Assembly: GCA_900547445.1 (NCBI GenBank)
Contig: URGJ01000005.1
Location: 1 to 64,000, forward strand
Direction: 5' to 3'
From: an uncultured Oscillospiraceae bacterium
GTDB taxonomy: Bacteria > Bacillota > Clostridia > Oscillospirales > Acutalibacteraceae
Length of the DNA stretch: 64,000 bases
The position numbers and the translations under genes were made by a program. Positions 43,140-53,302 of this stretch are shown here, in pieces. Numbering within the stretch: the stretch's first letter is position 1; each line of letters begins with the position of its first letter. The notes under the pieces are model-generated. The model worked only from the letters and a program-made list of their open reading frames with translations. It was not told where the DNA came from and ran no database searches.

Positions 43140-44643
43140 GTGCCTGATATACAAATGGAGGAAATCGGCGGCTTTTTAAAAAAGCGTATCGCCGAATTTC
43201 AGGTTGAGCCGATAGTTTACCGCTGCGGTAATGTCGCGACGGTCGGCGACGGCGTTGTTCGGGTAAAGGGGCTTCCCGACCGCCTTTACGGCGAGCTTTT
43301 GGAGTTTGAGGGCGGCGTTTACGGAATGGCGCTCGATTTGGAGGAGGACGGCGTGGGTGCCGTGCTTATGGACAATTCCGATTCCGTAAATGTAGGAGAC
43401 AGCGTAAAGGGAACAGGCGTTGTGGCGGAAATCCCTATCGGCGATTCGCTTTTGGGCAGGGTTATTGACCCTATCGGCAGACCGCTTGACGGCGAGCCCT
43501 TAACGGTCAGAGACTATCTTCCCTGCGAGCGTCCCGCCCCCACCATTATGGAGCGCAGACCCGTTGATAAGCCGCTTGAAACGGGAATTTTGGCTATCGA
43601 CAGTATGATACCGATAGGCAGAGGTCAGCGCGAGCTTATTATCGGCGACCGTCAGACAGGTAAAACCTCTATTGCGCTTGACACTATTATCAATCAGAAA
43701 AATTCGGACGTAATATGTATATACTGCGCCATAGGGCAGAAGGCATCCAACATAGCGCAGATAATAGATACCCTAAAAGCCGCGGGCGCGCTTGAATACA
43801 GCCTTGTTGTGGCTTCGACCGCGTCGGACAGTCCCGCTATGCAGTATTTAGCCCCCTATGCCGCCTGCGCGGTAGCCGAGGGCTTTATGAAGGAGGGGAA
43901 GGACGTGCTTGTGGTCTACGACGACCTTTCAAAGCACGCCGTTGCCTACCGTACAATGTCACTTCTATTACACAGACCGCCCGGACGTGAAGCCTTCCCC
44001 GGCGATGTATTTTATCTTCACAGCCGTCTGCTTGAAAGAAGCGCCTGTATGAGTGAGGAATTAGGCGGCGGCAGTATTACCGCCCTTCCTATAATCGAGA
44101 CTATGGCGGGCAACATCTCGGCGTATATCCCGACTAATGTAATTTCCATTACCGACGGTCAGGTTTTCCTTGAGACCGAGCTTTTCCACAGCGGTGTTCG
44201 CCCTGCTGTTAATATAGGACTTTCGGTTTCCCGCGTGGGCAGAGCCGCACAGCACAAGGCGATGCGCAAGGCATCGGGAACCCTTAGAATCGAGCTGTCG
44301 CAGTACCGCGAGATGGCGGTGTTCACCCGCTTCGGAAGTGATGTTGACGAATCCACAAGGAAAATGCTTGCCCGCGGCAATATTTTGACCGAGCTTTTAA
44401 AGCAAGCGAAAAGCAAGCCCTATTCCCTCTTTGAGGAGGTGGCGCTTTTGACCGCTTATAAAAACAATATCTTTGAGAACGCCGAGCCCGCGGATATAAA
44501 GCGGCTGGCAAATGAAATGCTCGCCTACCTGCATAACAACTGTGCGAGTGTGGAAAACGCGGTAAACGCCACGGGCGACCTTGAGGATGAAGACGCAAAG
44601 CGGCTTGCCGATTCTTTAATAAGTTTTAAGGAAATTTGTTCAA

Positions 44644-44660
<17 letters not shown>
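43140..44660 (+). CDS. atpA: F-type ATP synthase subunit alpha
   Basis: 506 residues, non-catalytic nucleotide-binding subunit of F1. Walker A GDRQTGKTS (169-177), the DDLSKHAVAYR segment near 262 and the SRVGRAAQ segment near 361 with the arginine finger are present. The N-terminal helix (MEEIGGFLKKRIAEFQ), which docks delta in other species, is retained. Start taken as GTG with AGGGTGG upstream; an ATG five codons later is the alternative. Overlaps atpG by 17 bp. Confidence 0.95.
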
Positions 44661-46924
<2,264 letters not shown>

Positions 46925-46938
46925 TCAGGGTGGCGGCT

Positions 46939-47343
46939 ATGAGTGAATTTTTGCTTGAAATAATCGCGCCCGAAAAGCATTTCTTTAAAGGAATGGTTGA
47001 GCAGATAACCTGCCAGACCGAAACAGGGGAGCTTGGAATCTTAAAGGGGCACCAGACTATGGTCGCCTCCCTTGAAATAGGGGAAATCAAGATTAAAGCA
47101 GAGGGCAAGTGGAAGAGCGCCTTTATCTCCGAAGGCTTTATGGAGGTAAGAAACGACGAGGTAGTAATCTTTTCCCAGTGTTGCGAATGGCCAGAGGAAA
47201 TCGACGGAGTAAGAGCCGAGGAATCCCGCCGCCGCGCCCTTGACCGCATTGAACACGCGCAGAACCTTAAGGAACACAAACATAACGAAATATCCCTCGC
47301 CAGAGCTATGGCGCGCCTGAAGGTTAAAAAAGAGAACAGATAA
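46939..47343 (+). CDS. atpC: F-type ATP synthase subunit epsilon
   Basis: 134 residues. N-terminal beta-sandwich (SEFLLEIIAPEKHFFKGMVEQITCQTETGELGILKGHQ) and C-terminal two-helix domain (AEESRRRALDRIEHAQ, LARAMARLKVKK) that can inhibit ATP hydrolysis. Last gene of the operon, followed by a strong terminator. ATG at 46939 chosen for the GGGTGG spacing. Confidence 0.93.
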   Translation: MSEFLLEIIAPEKHFFKGMVEQITCQTETGELGILKGHQTMVASLEIGEIKIKAEGKWKSAFISEGFMEVRNDEVVIFSQCCEWPEEIDGVRAEESRRRALDRIEHAQNLKEHKHNEISLARAMARLKVKKENR

Positions 47344-47396
47344 AACCGAGGAAAAAGCTTATTGAAATGTATGACAATAAAATCTCAAAGGTTAAG

Positions 47397-47433
47397 AAAA
47401 TCGGCGGTAAGTATGCAACCTACCGCCGATTTT
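47397..47433 (+). terminator. Terminator of the atp operon (bidirectional)
   Basis: AAAATCGGCGGTA pairs perfectly with TACCGCCGATTTT, 11-nt loop, T run after. It separates the atp operon from the convergent secreted-protein gene. Confidence 0.92.
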
Positions 47434-47446
47434 TTTCTATCACATT

Positions 47447-48049
47447 TTATGCTTCAAAAGCATCTGAAATAATCTCTGAAGAAATTATATTGAAGCCAAA
47501 CTGTGAATTATTGTTTCTTACAAAAAGAGTAACCGCCTTACCCTCTTCCCTTGAGTCGTGAGAATCGATGGTCACATTTGTAGTCACGGTATAGCTTCCG
47601 TCCTCATTAAGCCTTACGGAGGCAACCTCGTGCTTATAAACCGTGTAGCCACGGGGAATAATGTAAACATAACCGTCCTTTTTAGGAAAATCGGCGTTTA
47701 CGGAGGACAAATTTTCAACCTCTACGCCGTACATATTGTAAAGATAGTCTTCTACCCTGCTTTCCTCAATAAAAGAGCTGTCCGCGCCGCCGTTCATAAC
47801 ACAAAGCGCTGTGACCGCACAGTTCACTAAGTCTTCGGCATAAGCAAGCTCCTCCCCGTATGCGAAGCTGTGATTAAGCATATTAAGAAATCGGGTTTCA
47901 AGCACCTTTTGCTTATCGGCGGTTTCGCTTTCCGCCATTTTATCGGTCGGAAGTATACCGTCAGACTCTGCGGGATTTACGGCAATAGCCGAAAAAGAGG
48001 CGAGCATTACCATGGCCATTATCAAAGAAATCAAATATCTTGTTTTCAC
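47447..48049 (-). CDS. Secreted protein of unknown function
   Basis: 200 residues with a Sec signal peptide (KTRYLISLIMAMVMLASFSAIAV, cleavage about residue 23-25). The mature part has a helical region (about 45-85, including ENRFLNMLNHSFAYG-like residues) and a beta-rich C-terminal half (GYVYIIPRGYTVYKHEVASVRL, then SYTVTTNVTIDS). I recognise no family. It converges with the atp operon. The 297-bp gap to the EF-G-like gene is AT-rich; it holds that gene's promoter (48261-48289) and I see no clear promoter for this one. Confidence 0.75.
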   Translation of the reverse strand: MKTRYLISLIMAMVMLASFSAIAVNPAESDGILPTDKMAESETADKQKVLETRFLNMLNHSFAYGEELAYAEDLVNCAVTALCVMNGGADSSFIEESRVEDYLYNMYGVEVENLSSVNADFPKKDGYVYIIPRGYTVYKHEVASVRLNEDGSYTVTTNVTIDSHDSREEGKAVTLFVRNNNSQFGFNIISSEIISDAFEA

Positions 48050-48260
48050 TTTGCCGCCTCCCTACTTTAAAAGCTTACATATTTATTATACACAAAAGCG
48101 TCATAAATTGCAGATACAATTCGGTTACAAATTGTATCAAATCCGTAACATTTTTTCGCAGTCGAAAATACAAATTCCTCTGCAAAATGCACAAATTCTA
48201 CATATTTTCTTTGTTTATGACATTTTAATAATTTTTTTAAAATTTTATAATAATTATTAG

Positions 48261-48289
48261 TTGTATATGCTAATGAAATGTGTTATAAT
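48261..48289 (+). promoter_or_regulatory. Promoter of the EF-G-like gene
   Basis: TTGTAT, 17-bp spacer, TATAAT, about 58 bp upstream of the TTG start. Confidence 0.75.
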
Positions 48290-48346
48290 GTTTTTAACAA
48301 CATATTGCCGCGCAATAAGGCGCAGTAATTAAAGGAGTGCATTGTA

Positions 48347-50380
48347 TTGAAAGACTATCCTATGAATCTCACACGGAGCATCGCCCTCTTAGGTCACGGC
48401 GGTTCAGGCAAAACCACCCTTGCGGAAGCAATACTTTGCTACGGCAAAGCAACCGAACGAATCGGCAAGACTGCTGACGGCACCTCCGTTATGGATTTTG
48501 ACCCCGAAGAGAAAAAACGTAAAACCTCTGTTTCCGCTTCTGTTTACGCGCTTGAAATCTCTAATCAGAAGCTTAATATTATAGACGCGCCCGGACTTTT
48601 CGATTTTGCAGGCGGCGTATGCGAGGCGCTCAGCGCGGCTGATACCGCGCTTATCGCTGTTTCGGGTAAATCAGGTCTTACCACGGGCGCAAAGCTCAGC
48701 TTTGCGAAGGCGCGCGCGGCGAAAAAGGCCGTCGCTTTCTTTGTCGGTAAGCTTGATTCCACCCACGCGCATTTTTACCGAGTAATTTCCGCTCTTGTGG
48801 GAAGCTATGGCGCGGTTATATGCCCTGTAACAATACCGTACCTTGAAAATGACGAGGTTAAATGCTACATAAATTTAATAGAAAACAAGGCGTATGCCTG
48901 CGACGGGCTTGAGTTAAAAGAGATGCGTATGCCCGTAAGCCATGACGCCGACGAAATGCGCAGTATGCTGCTTGAGGCGGTCGCCACAACAGATGACGCC
49001 CTTATGGAAAAATATTTCGCGGGCGAGGAATTTACCCCCGAGGAAATTAAAACAGGACTCAAAAAAGGCGTTTGCTCGGGCGATATATGTCCCGTATTCG
49101 CGGGCGTTCAGCAGACGGGCGCGGCTGTTCCGATGCTCCTAGACGCTCTGCTTGAAATCACACCCTCCTCAGCGGATTCGCACTATTATCTTGCTGACGG
49201 CGAGGAAAAGCAATTTGACGAGAACGGTGAAAACGCTCTGCTTGTATTTAAGACTATAGCCGACCCGTTTGTAGGCAAGCTTTCATACTTCAGGGTGCTT
49301 TCGGGTAGGATTAAAAACGATACCCGCCTTATAAACAGCCGCACCGGCGCTGAGGAGCGCCTCTCAAAGGTTATGTGGCTCAAGGGCGGCAAGCAGGAGG
49401 ATGCCGACTGTATAAAAGCGGGCGACATCGGCTCTGTTGCAAAGCTCGGAAACGTTTTAACCGGCGATACACTATCGTCTTCGGGAAAGGTATCCGCGGC
49501 TTCGGTAGAATTTCCCGCTCCCTGCCTTTCTGTGGCGGTTTATCCCAAGGCAAAGGGTGATGAGGAAAAAATCGCCGCCGCCTTTAACCGTATCGCCGAA
49601 GAAGACCCCACCATTTCGGTGCATACCGACAGTGAAACCCATGAGCAGATTCTGTCAGCGCTGGGCGAGCAGCATATAGATGTAATCGTATCCCGACTGA
49701 AATCAAAATTCGGCGCGGAGGTTGAGCTTAAGAAGCCGAAAATCGCCTACCGCGAGACTATAAGAAAGCCCGTAAAGGTACAGGGCAGACATAAAAAGCA
49801 GTCGGGCGGTCACGGTCAGTTCGGCGATGTTTGGATTGAGTTTGAGCCCTGCGAGTCGGAAGAGCTTGTATTCGAGGAAAAGGTCTTCGGCGGCGCTGTA
49901 CCCAAAAATTTCTTCCCTGCCGTTGAAAAGGGACTTCGCGAAAGCACGGCAAAGGGCGTGCTCGCGGGTTATCCTATGGTCGGAATTAAGGCTACCCTTG
50001 TTGACGGCTCGTACCACCCCGTCGATTCCTCGGAAATGGCATTTAAAACGGCGGCTTCAATCGCCTTTAAGGAGGGTATTCCGCAGGCGTCCCCCGTACT
50101 GCTTGAGCCTATCGGCACGCTTAAGGTGCTCGTTCCCGACGAAATGCTCGGCGATGTTATAGGCGATATAAACAAGCGCCGCGGCAGAATTATCGGTATG
50201 AATCCCGCCGAAAACAAAATGCAGGAGATTGTTGGCGAGGTGCCTATGGCTGAAATGTCAGACTTTGCGACGGCTATGCGCTCAATAACCCAAGGCACGG
50301 CTACCTTTACTCTAACTCCCGCGCGCTACGAGGAGGTTCCCGCCGCTCTTGCACAAAAAATAATTGACGAAGCAAATTAA
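48347..50380 (+). CDS. Elongation factor G-like GTPase (EF-G2-like)
   Basis: 677 residues with the five-domain EF-G layout: G domain (about 10-270), domain II (about 285-375), domain III, domain IV (KPKIAYRETIRKPVKVQGRHKKQSGGHGQFGDVW near 465) and domain V. G1 is GHGGSGKT (16-23), G3 is DAPG (80-83). The guanine-specificity motif G4, normally NKxD, reads GKLD (134-137). Domain IV's tip is shorter than in canonical EF-G. Such paralogues are known in many bacteria, often without a defined role. TTG start with AAAGGAG 9 nt upstream. Confidence 0.88.
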   Translation: MKDYPMNLTRSIALLGHGGSGKTTLAEAILCYGKATERIGKTADGTSVMDFDPEEKKRKTSVSASVYALEISNQKLNIIDAPGLFDFAGGVCEALSAADTALIAVSGKSGLTTGAKLSFAKARAAKKAVAFFVGKLDSTHAHFYRVISALVGSYGAVICPVTIPYLENDEVKCYINLIENKAYACDGLELKEMRMPVSHDADEMRSMLLEAVATTDDALMEKYFAGEEFTPEEIKTGLKKGVCSGDICPVFAGVQQTGAAVPMLLDALLEITPSSADSHYYLADGEEKQFDENGENALLVFKTIADPFVGKLSYFRVLSGRIKNDTRLINSRTGAEERLSKVMWLKGGKQEDADCIKAGDIGSVAKLGNVLTGDTLSSSGKVSAASVEFPAPCLSVAVYPKAKGDEEKIAAAFNRIAEEDPTISVHTDSETHEQILSALGEQHIDVIVSRLKSKFGAEVELKKPKIAYRETIRKPVKVQGRHKKQSGGHGQFGDVWIEFEPCESEELVFEEKVFGGAVPKNFFPAVEKGLRESTAKGVLAGYPMVGIKATLVDGSYHPVDSSEMAFKTAASIAFKEGIPQASPVLLEPIGTLKVLVPDEMLGDVIGDINKRRGRIIGMNPAENKMQEIVGEVPMAEMSDFATAMRSITQGTATFTLTPARYEEVPAALAQKIIDEAN

Positions 50381-50385
50381 AACAC

Positions 50386-50409
50386 TCGGCTCCCTTAATA
50401 GGGAGCCGA
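50386..50409 (+). terminator. Terminator after the EF-G-like gene
   Basis: TCGGCTCCC pairs with GGGAGCCGA, 6-nt loop; the T run after it is imperfect. Confidence 0.8.
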
Positions 50410-50510
50410 AAACAATTTAAATTTTTTTTGCATTTAAAGGCAAATTAAAATCCGTTTTTTCTATTGTATAGCATTGTATTTTTTCACCGATAATATTTTA
50501 GGGTGATAAA

Positions 50511-50903
50511 ATGCAAAAAGGAAAAATTAAATTTATGCTTTTTTCAATAGGTGCTGTGGGCTACGGCTTAATTGAAATAATCTGGCGGGGCTACACCCAT
50601 TGGTCAATGTTAGGCGCCGGCGGTATATGCTTTATGTTCTTCGGAACGATAAGCGAAAAATTCAAAAAAGCGGGGCTTTTCGTCAAGAGTCTTATAGGCA
50701 GCACCTTTGTAACGGGAATAGAGTTTGTCTTCGGTGTTGTCTTCAATATCATTTTAAAAAAGAACGTCTGGGACTACAGCAAAATGCCGATGAACATAGG
50801 CGGTCAGATTTGTATGCCATACTCCTGCCTTTGGGTGCTTTTGAGCCTTGTCTGCATACCGTTTGCGGGAAAACTCAATAAGCGATTGAAAAAACTGAAA
50901 TAA
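50511..50903 (+). CDS. CmpB-like integral membrane protein (PF06541-like)
   Basis: 130 residues with four hydrophobic segments. KKNVWDYSKMPMNIGGQICMPYSCLWVLLSL matches the WDYS-x-P-x-N-x-x-GQIC motif of the putative ABC-transporter type IV (CmpB) family; substrate unknown and no ATPase partner is adjacent. Shine-Dalgarno is weak (AGGGTG). The alr promoter lies in its last codons. Confidence 0.75.
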   Translation: MQKGKIKFMLFSIGAVGYGLIEIIWRGYTHWSMLGAGGICFMFFGTISEKFKKAGLFVKSLIGSTFVTGIEFVFGVVFNIILKKNVWDYSKMPMNIGGQICMPYSCLWVLLSLVCIPFAGKLNKRLKKLK

Positions 50904-50913
50904 GTGGTATAAT
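50886..50913 (+). promoter_or_regulatory. Likely alr promoter, upstream of the hairpin array
   Basis: TTGAAA, 16-bp spacer, TATAAT. A second TATAAT at 51067-51072 lacks a -35. From the first promoter, the alr leader would be about 185 nt and contain all six hairpins. Confidence 0.55.
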
Positions 50914-50926
50914 AACTTTAAACCGA

Positions 50927-51057
50927 CGGCGGTGGAACGCCGCCGAAATGCCACAGGCATTTGAAAACTTGCGTTTTCGTTTAAAAACATTGAATCACTA
51001 AATCTGCCGCACTGCGGTGCGGCAACGGCTTTGCCGTTTCAAAGGCTAACGCCTTTG
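50927..51057. repeat. Array of six short perfect palindromes
   Basis: Stems with 3-7-nt loops at 50927-50945 (CGGCGG/CCGCCG), 50946-50962 (AAATGCC/GGCATTT), 50963-50978 (GAAAAC/GTTTTC), 51005-51024 (TGCCGCAC/GTGCGGCA), 51024-51038 (AACGGC/GCCGTT) and 51040-51057 (CAAAGGC/GCCTTTG). The first three are back to back, as are the last three, with a 26-bp linker. Stem sequences differ, so they are not copies of one repeat. Confidence 0.9.
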
Positions 51058-51104
51058 GATTTATGATATAATATTTATATATTACTTGCAAGGTGGAACG
51101 CATT

Positions 51105-52244
51105 TTGGATTTTCTGCACAGAACCTGGGCTGAGATTGATATCGATGCCCTTGTACATAATTTTGACATTATTAAAAAGGAAGCCGCAGGCGCAAAGCTT
51201 ATGGCGGTCGTAAAGGCGGATGCCTACGGCCACTCGGCACGAATTGTCGCCCCCATACTCGAACAGCACGGCGCGGACGCTTTCGCCGTTTCAAATATCG
51301 AGGAGGCAATTACGCTTCGCGGCTGCGGGATAACAAGACCTATTTTAATTTTAGGCTATACCCCTGTGAGTATGGCGGCACAGCTCTATTTAAACGACAT
51401 TTCACAATGCGTTTACTCCCCTGAATATGCCGACGCGTTATCGGAAAGAGCCTGTGCGGACGGAGTCAAGGTAAAGGTGCATATAAAGCTTGACACCGGT
51501 ATGAGCCGTTTAGGGTTTGATTGCCGTGACGAAAAGCTTTCGGGAATCGAGGACGCTGTAACCGCCGCAAGGCTAAAGGGCTTTATTTTCGAGGGGATTT
51601 TCACCCACTTTGCGGCATCAGACCGCACCGAAACAAGCGAGGACGGCTTTACCGATAAGCAGTATTCCCGCTTTTGTACCGCCGCAGAGCGGTTTGAAAA
51701 GGCGGGGATCAGGCCGAAATACCGCCATTGCTGTAACTCCGCCGCCTTTTGCCTTGACAGCGACAAGCATTTTGATATGTGCCGACCGGGTATTATACTC
51801 TACGGTCTTACCCCATCGAGCGATTTAAAGCTAAAGGAAGCTTTTGTTCCCGTTATGACCGTAAAATCGGTTGTATCAATGGTAAAAACAATTAAAAAGG
51901 GCGACACTGTAAGCTACGGCAGAACCTTTACGGCGGAAAAAGAAATGAAAATCGCAACCGTTACGGCAGGCTATGCCGACGGCTATCCGAGACTGCTTTC
52001 AAATAAAGGCTATGTACTTATAAACGGCAAAAGGGCAAATATAATCGGCAGGGTCTGTATGGACCAAATGGCGGTTGACGTTTCGGATATAGATAATGTA
52101 AAGCAGGGCGACGAGGTTATCCTCTTCGGCAAAGCACTTCCCGTAGAGGAGCTTGCCGATATGTGCGGCACAATCAATTATGAAATTATATGCGGAATTT
52201 CTCCGCGAGTGCCGAGAATTACGGTAAAAGGAAAAAAAGAATGA
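51105..52244 (+). CDS. alr: Alanine racemase
   Basis: Interconverts L- and D-alanine for peptidoglycan; PLP-dependent. About 379 residues. Lys37 in AVVKADAYGHSA forms the Schiff base, and the second half has SYGRTFTAEKEMKIATVTAGYADGYPRLLSN with the catalytic tyrosine region and CMDQMAVDVSD. The TTG at 51105 is preferred: AGGTGG lies 8 nt upstream, while the in-frame GTG at 51093 is inside that signal. The leader carries the hairpin array. Its stop overlaps the next small frame (ATGA). Confidence 0.92.
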   Translation: MDFLHRTWAEIDIDALVHNFDIIKKEAAGAKLMAVVKADAYGHSARIVAPILEQHGADAFAVSNIEEAITLRGCGITRPILILGYTPVSMAAQLYLNDISQCVYSPEYADALSERACADGVKVKVHIKLDTGMSRLGFDCRDEKLSGIEDAVTAARLKGFIFEGIFTHFAASDRTETSEDGFTDKQYSRFCTAAERFEKAGIRPKYRHCCNSAAFCLDSDKHFDMCRPGIILYGLTPSSDLKLKEAFVPVMTVKSVVSMVKTIKKGDTVSYGRTFTAEKEMKIATVTAGYADGYPRLLSNKGYVLINGKRANIIGRVCMDQMAVDVSDIDNVKQGDEVILFGKALPVEELADMCGTINYEIICGISPRVPRITVKGKKE

Positions 52245-52291
52245 AAAAGTATATTCTCGCCCTCGACGAGGGAGAGACAAGTGACCGCTAA
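52241..52291 (+). pseudogene. Remnant resembling the N-terminus of glycerol kinase
   Basis: Sixteen codons reading MKKYILALDEGETSDR before a TAA. FGGY kinases such as GlpK start with almost the same text (KYILALDQGTTSSR); the phosphate-loop glutamine and threonine are changed here to Glu and Glu. It begins inside the alr stop codon and nothing further of a kinase is visible downstream. Either a decayed gene or a coincidence in a short frame. Confidence 0.45.
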
Positions 52292-52334
52292 AGCGCACAA
52301 GCTTTTTCCGAAAAAGCTTAAGGAGACAACAGCT

Positions 52335-53261
52335 ATGACCTATGAAATTAAGTCTATCGAGGTACAAAGTACCGATAATATTCACACCCTTAAGGGGCTA
52401 ATCTACATTCCCGAGGGCGAAATCAAGGGGATTTTTCACCTTGTTCACGGTATGTGCGAATATATCGGGCGCCACGCGCACATATTTGCCTCCCTTGCAG
52501 AGCGCGGCTATGTCTGCTGCGGCTACGATAATTTAGGTCACGGCAAAACCGCAAGGGACGAAAACGAGCTCGGCTTTATCGCCCACCGCGACGGCTGGAA
52601 ATATCTTGTAAGGGATGTAAAAGCGTTTGAGGACGCGGTCAAAAAGATATATCCCGATATACCGCTTTGCCTTATGGGACATTCTATGGGCTCTTTTATT
52701 GCGCGACTCGCCGCCGAAAATTACGGTGACGGAATCGAAAAATTCATTATCTGCGGTACGGGCGGTCCAAACCCCGCGGCTCCCTTCGGTCTTCTAGCTA
52801 CCGATATTATGCGGCTTTTAAAGGGAGAAAAGCATAAATCCGAGCTTGTGAATAAATTAGCCTTCGGCGCTTACAACAAGCGTTTTGACGGGAATTCCGA
52901 ATTTGAGTGGATTACAACCGACCGCGAAGTAATAAATAAATATGCGGCGGACAAATACTGTAATTTTAAGTTCACGGTCTCGGCAATGCACGACCTTGTA
53001 AAGCTTAATCAGCTTGCAAACCGCCCCGCGTGGTTTAAAAATATCCGAAAGGATTTGCCCATTCTGCTGATTTCGGGCAGCGACGACCCCGTGGGCGCTT
53101 ACGGCAAGGGCGTGACAAGGGTTTATAACAAGCTTAAAGCCGCCGGTGTAAAGGACGTAACGCTAAAGCTTTACGACGGCTGCCGCCACGAAATCCATAA
53201 CGACTCCTGCAAGAATCAGGTTATAAACGATATTGCGGAGTTTACCCTAAATAAGCCATAA
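52335..53261 (+). CDS. Alpha/beta hydrolase, monoacylglycerol lipase/lysophospholipase-like
   Basis: About 308 residues. Oxyanion-region HLVHGMCEYIGRH near 37, nucleophile elbow GHSMGSF near 118, acid in SGSDDPVG near 255 and His in CRHEIHND near 287 complete a Ser-Asp-His triad as in the hydrolase_4 (PldB) family. No signal peptide, so cytoplasmic. ATG at 52335 chosen for the GGAG upstream rather than an earlier start. Substrate unknown. Confidence 0.87.
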   Translation: MTYEIKSIEVQSTDNIHTLKGLIYIPEGEIKGIFHLVHGMCEYIGRHAHIFASLAERGYVCCGYDNLGHGKTARDENELGFIAHRDGWKYLVRDVKAFEDAVKKIYPDIPLCLMGHSMGSFIARLAAENYGDGIEKFIICGTGGPNPAAPFGLLATDIMRLLKGEKHKSELVNKLAFGAYNKRFDGNSEFEWITTDREVINKYAADKYCNFKFTVSAMHDLVKLNQLANRPAWFKNIRKDLPILLISGSDDPVGAYGKGVTRVYNKLKAAGVKDVTLKLYDGCRHEIHNDSCKNQVINDIAEFTLNKP

Positions 53262-53265
53262 GCTA

Positions 53266-53294
53266 AGCCCCCGAAGCAATAAGCCTCGGGGGCT
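53266..53294 (+). terminator. Terminator between convergent genes
   Basis: AGCCCCCGA pairs with TCGGGGGCT, 11-nt loop, between the hydrolase and the ABC exporter genes. Confidence 0.8.
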
Positions 53295-53302
53295 GTCGTG
53301 TT

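Noticed and set aside
50927..51057. CRISPR array
   Set aside because: The hairpin arms all differ in sequence; there are no direct repeats, spacers or cas genes.
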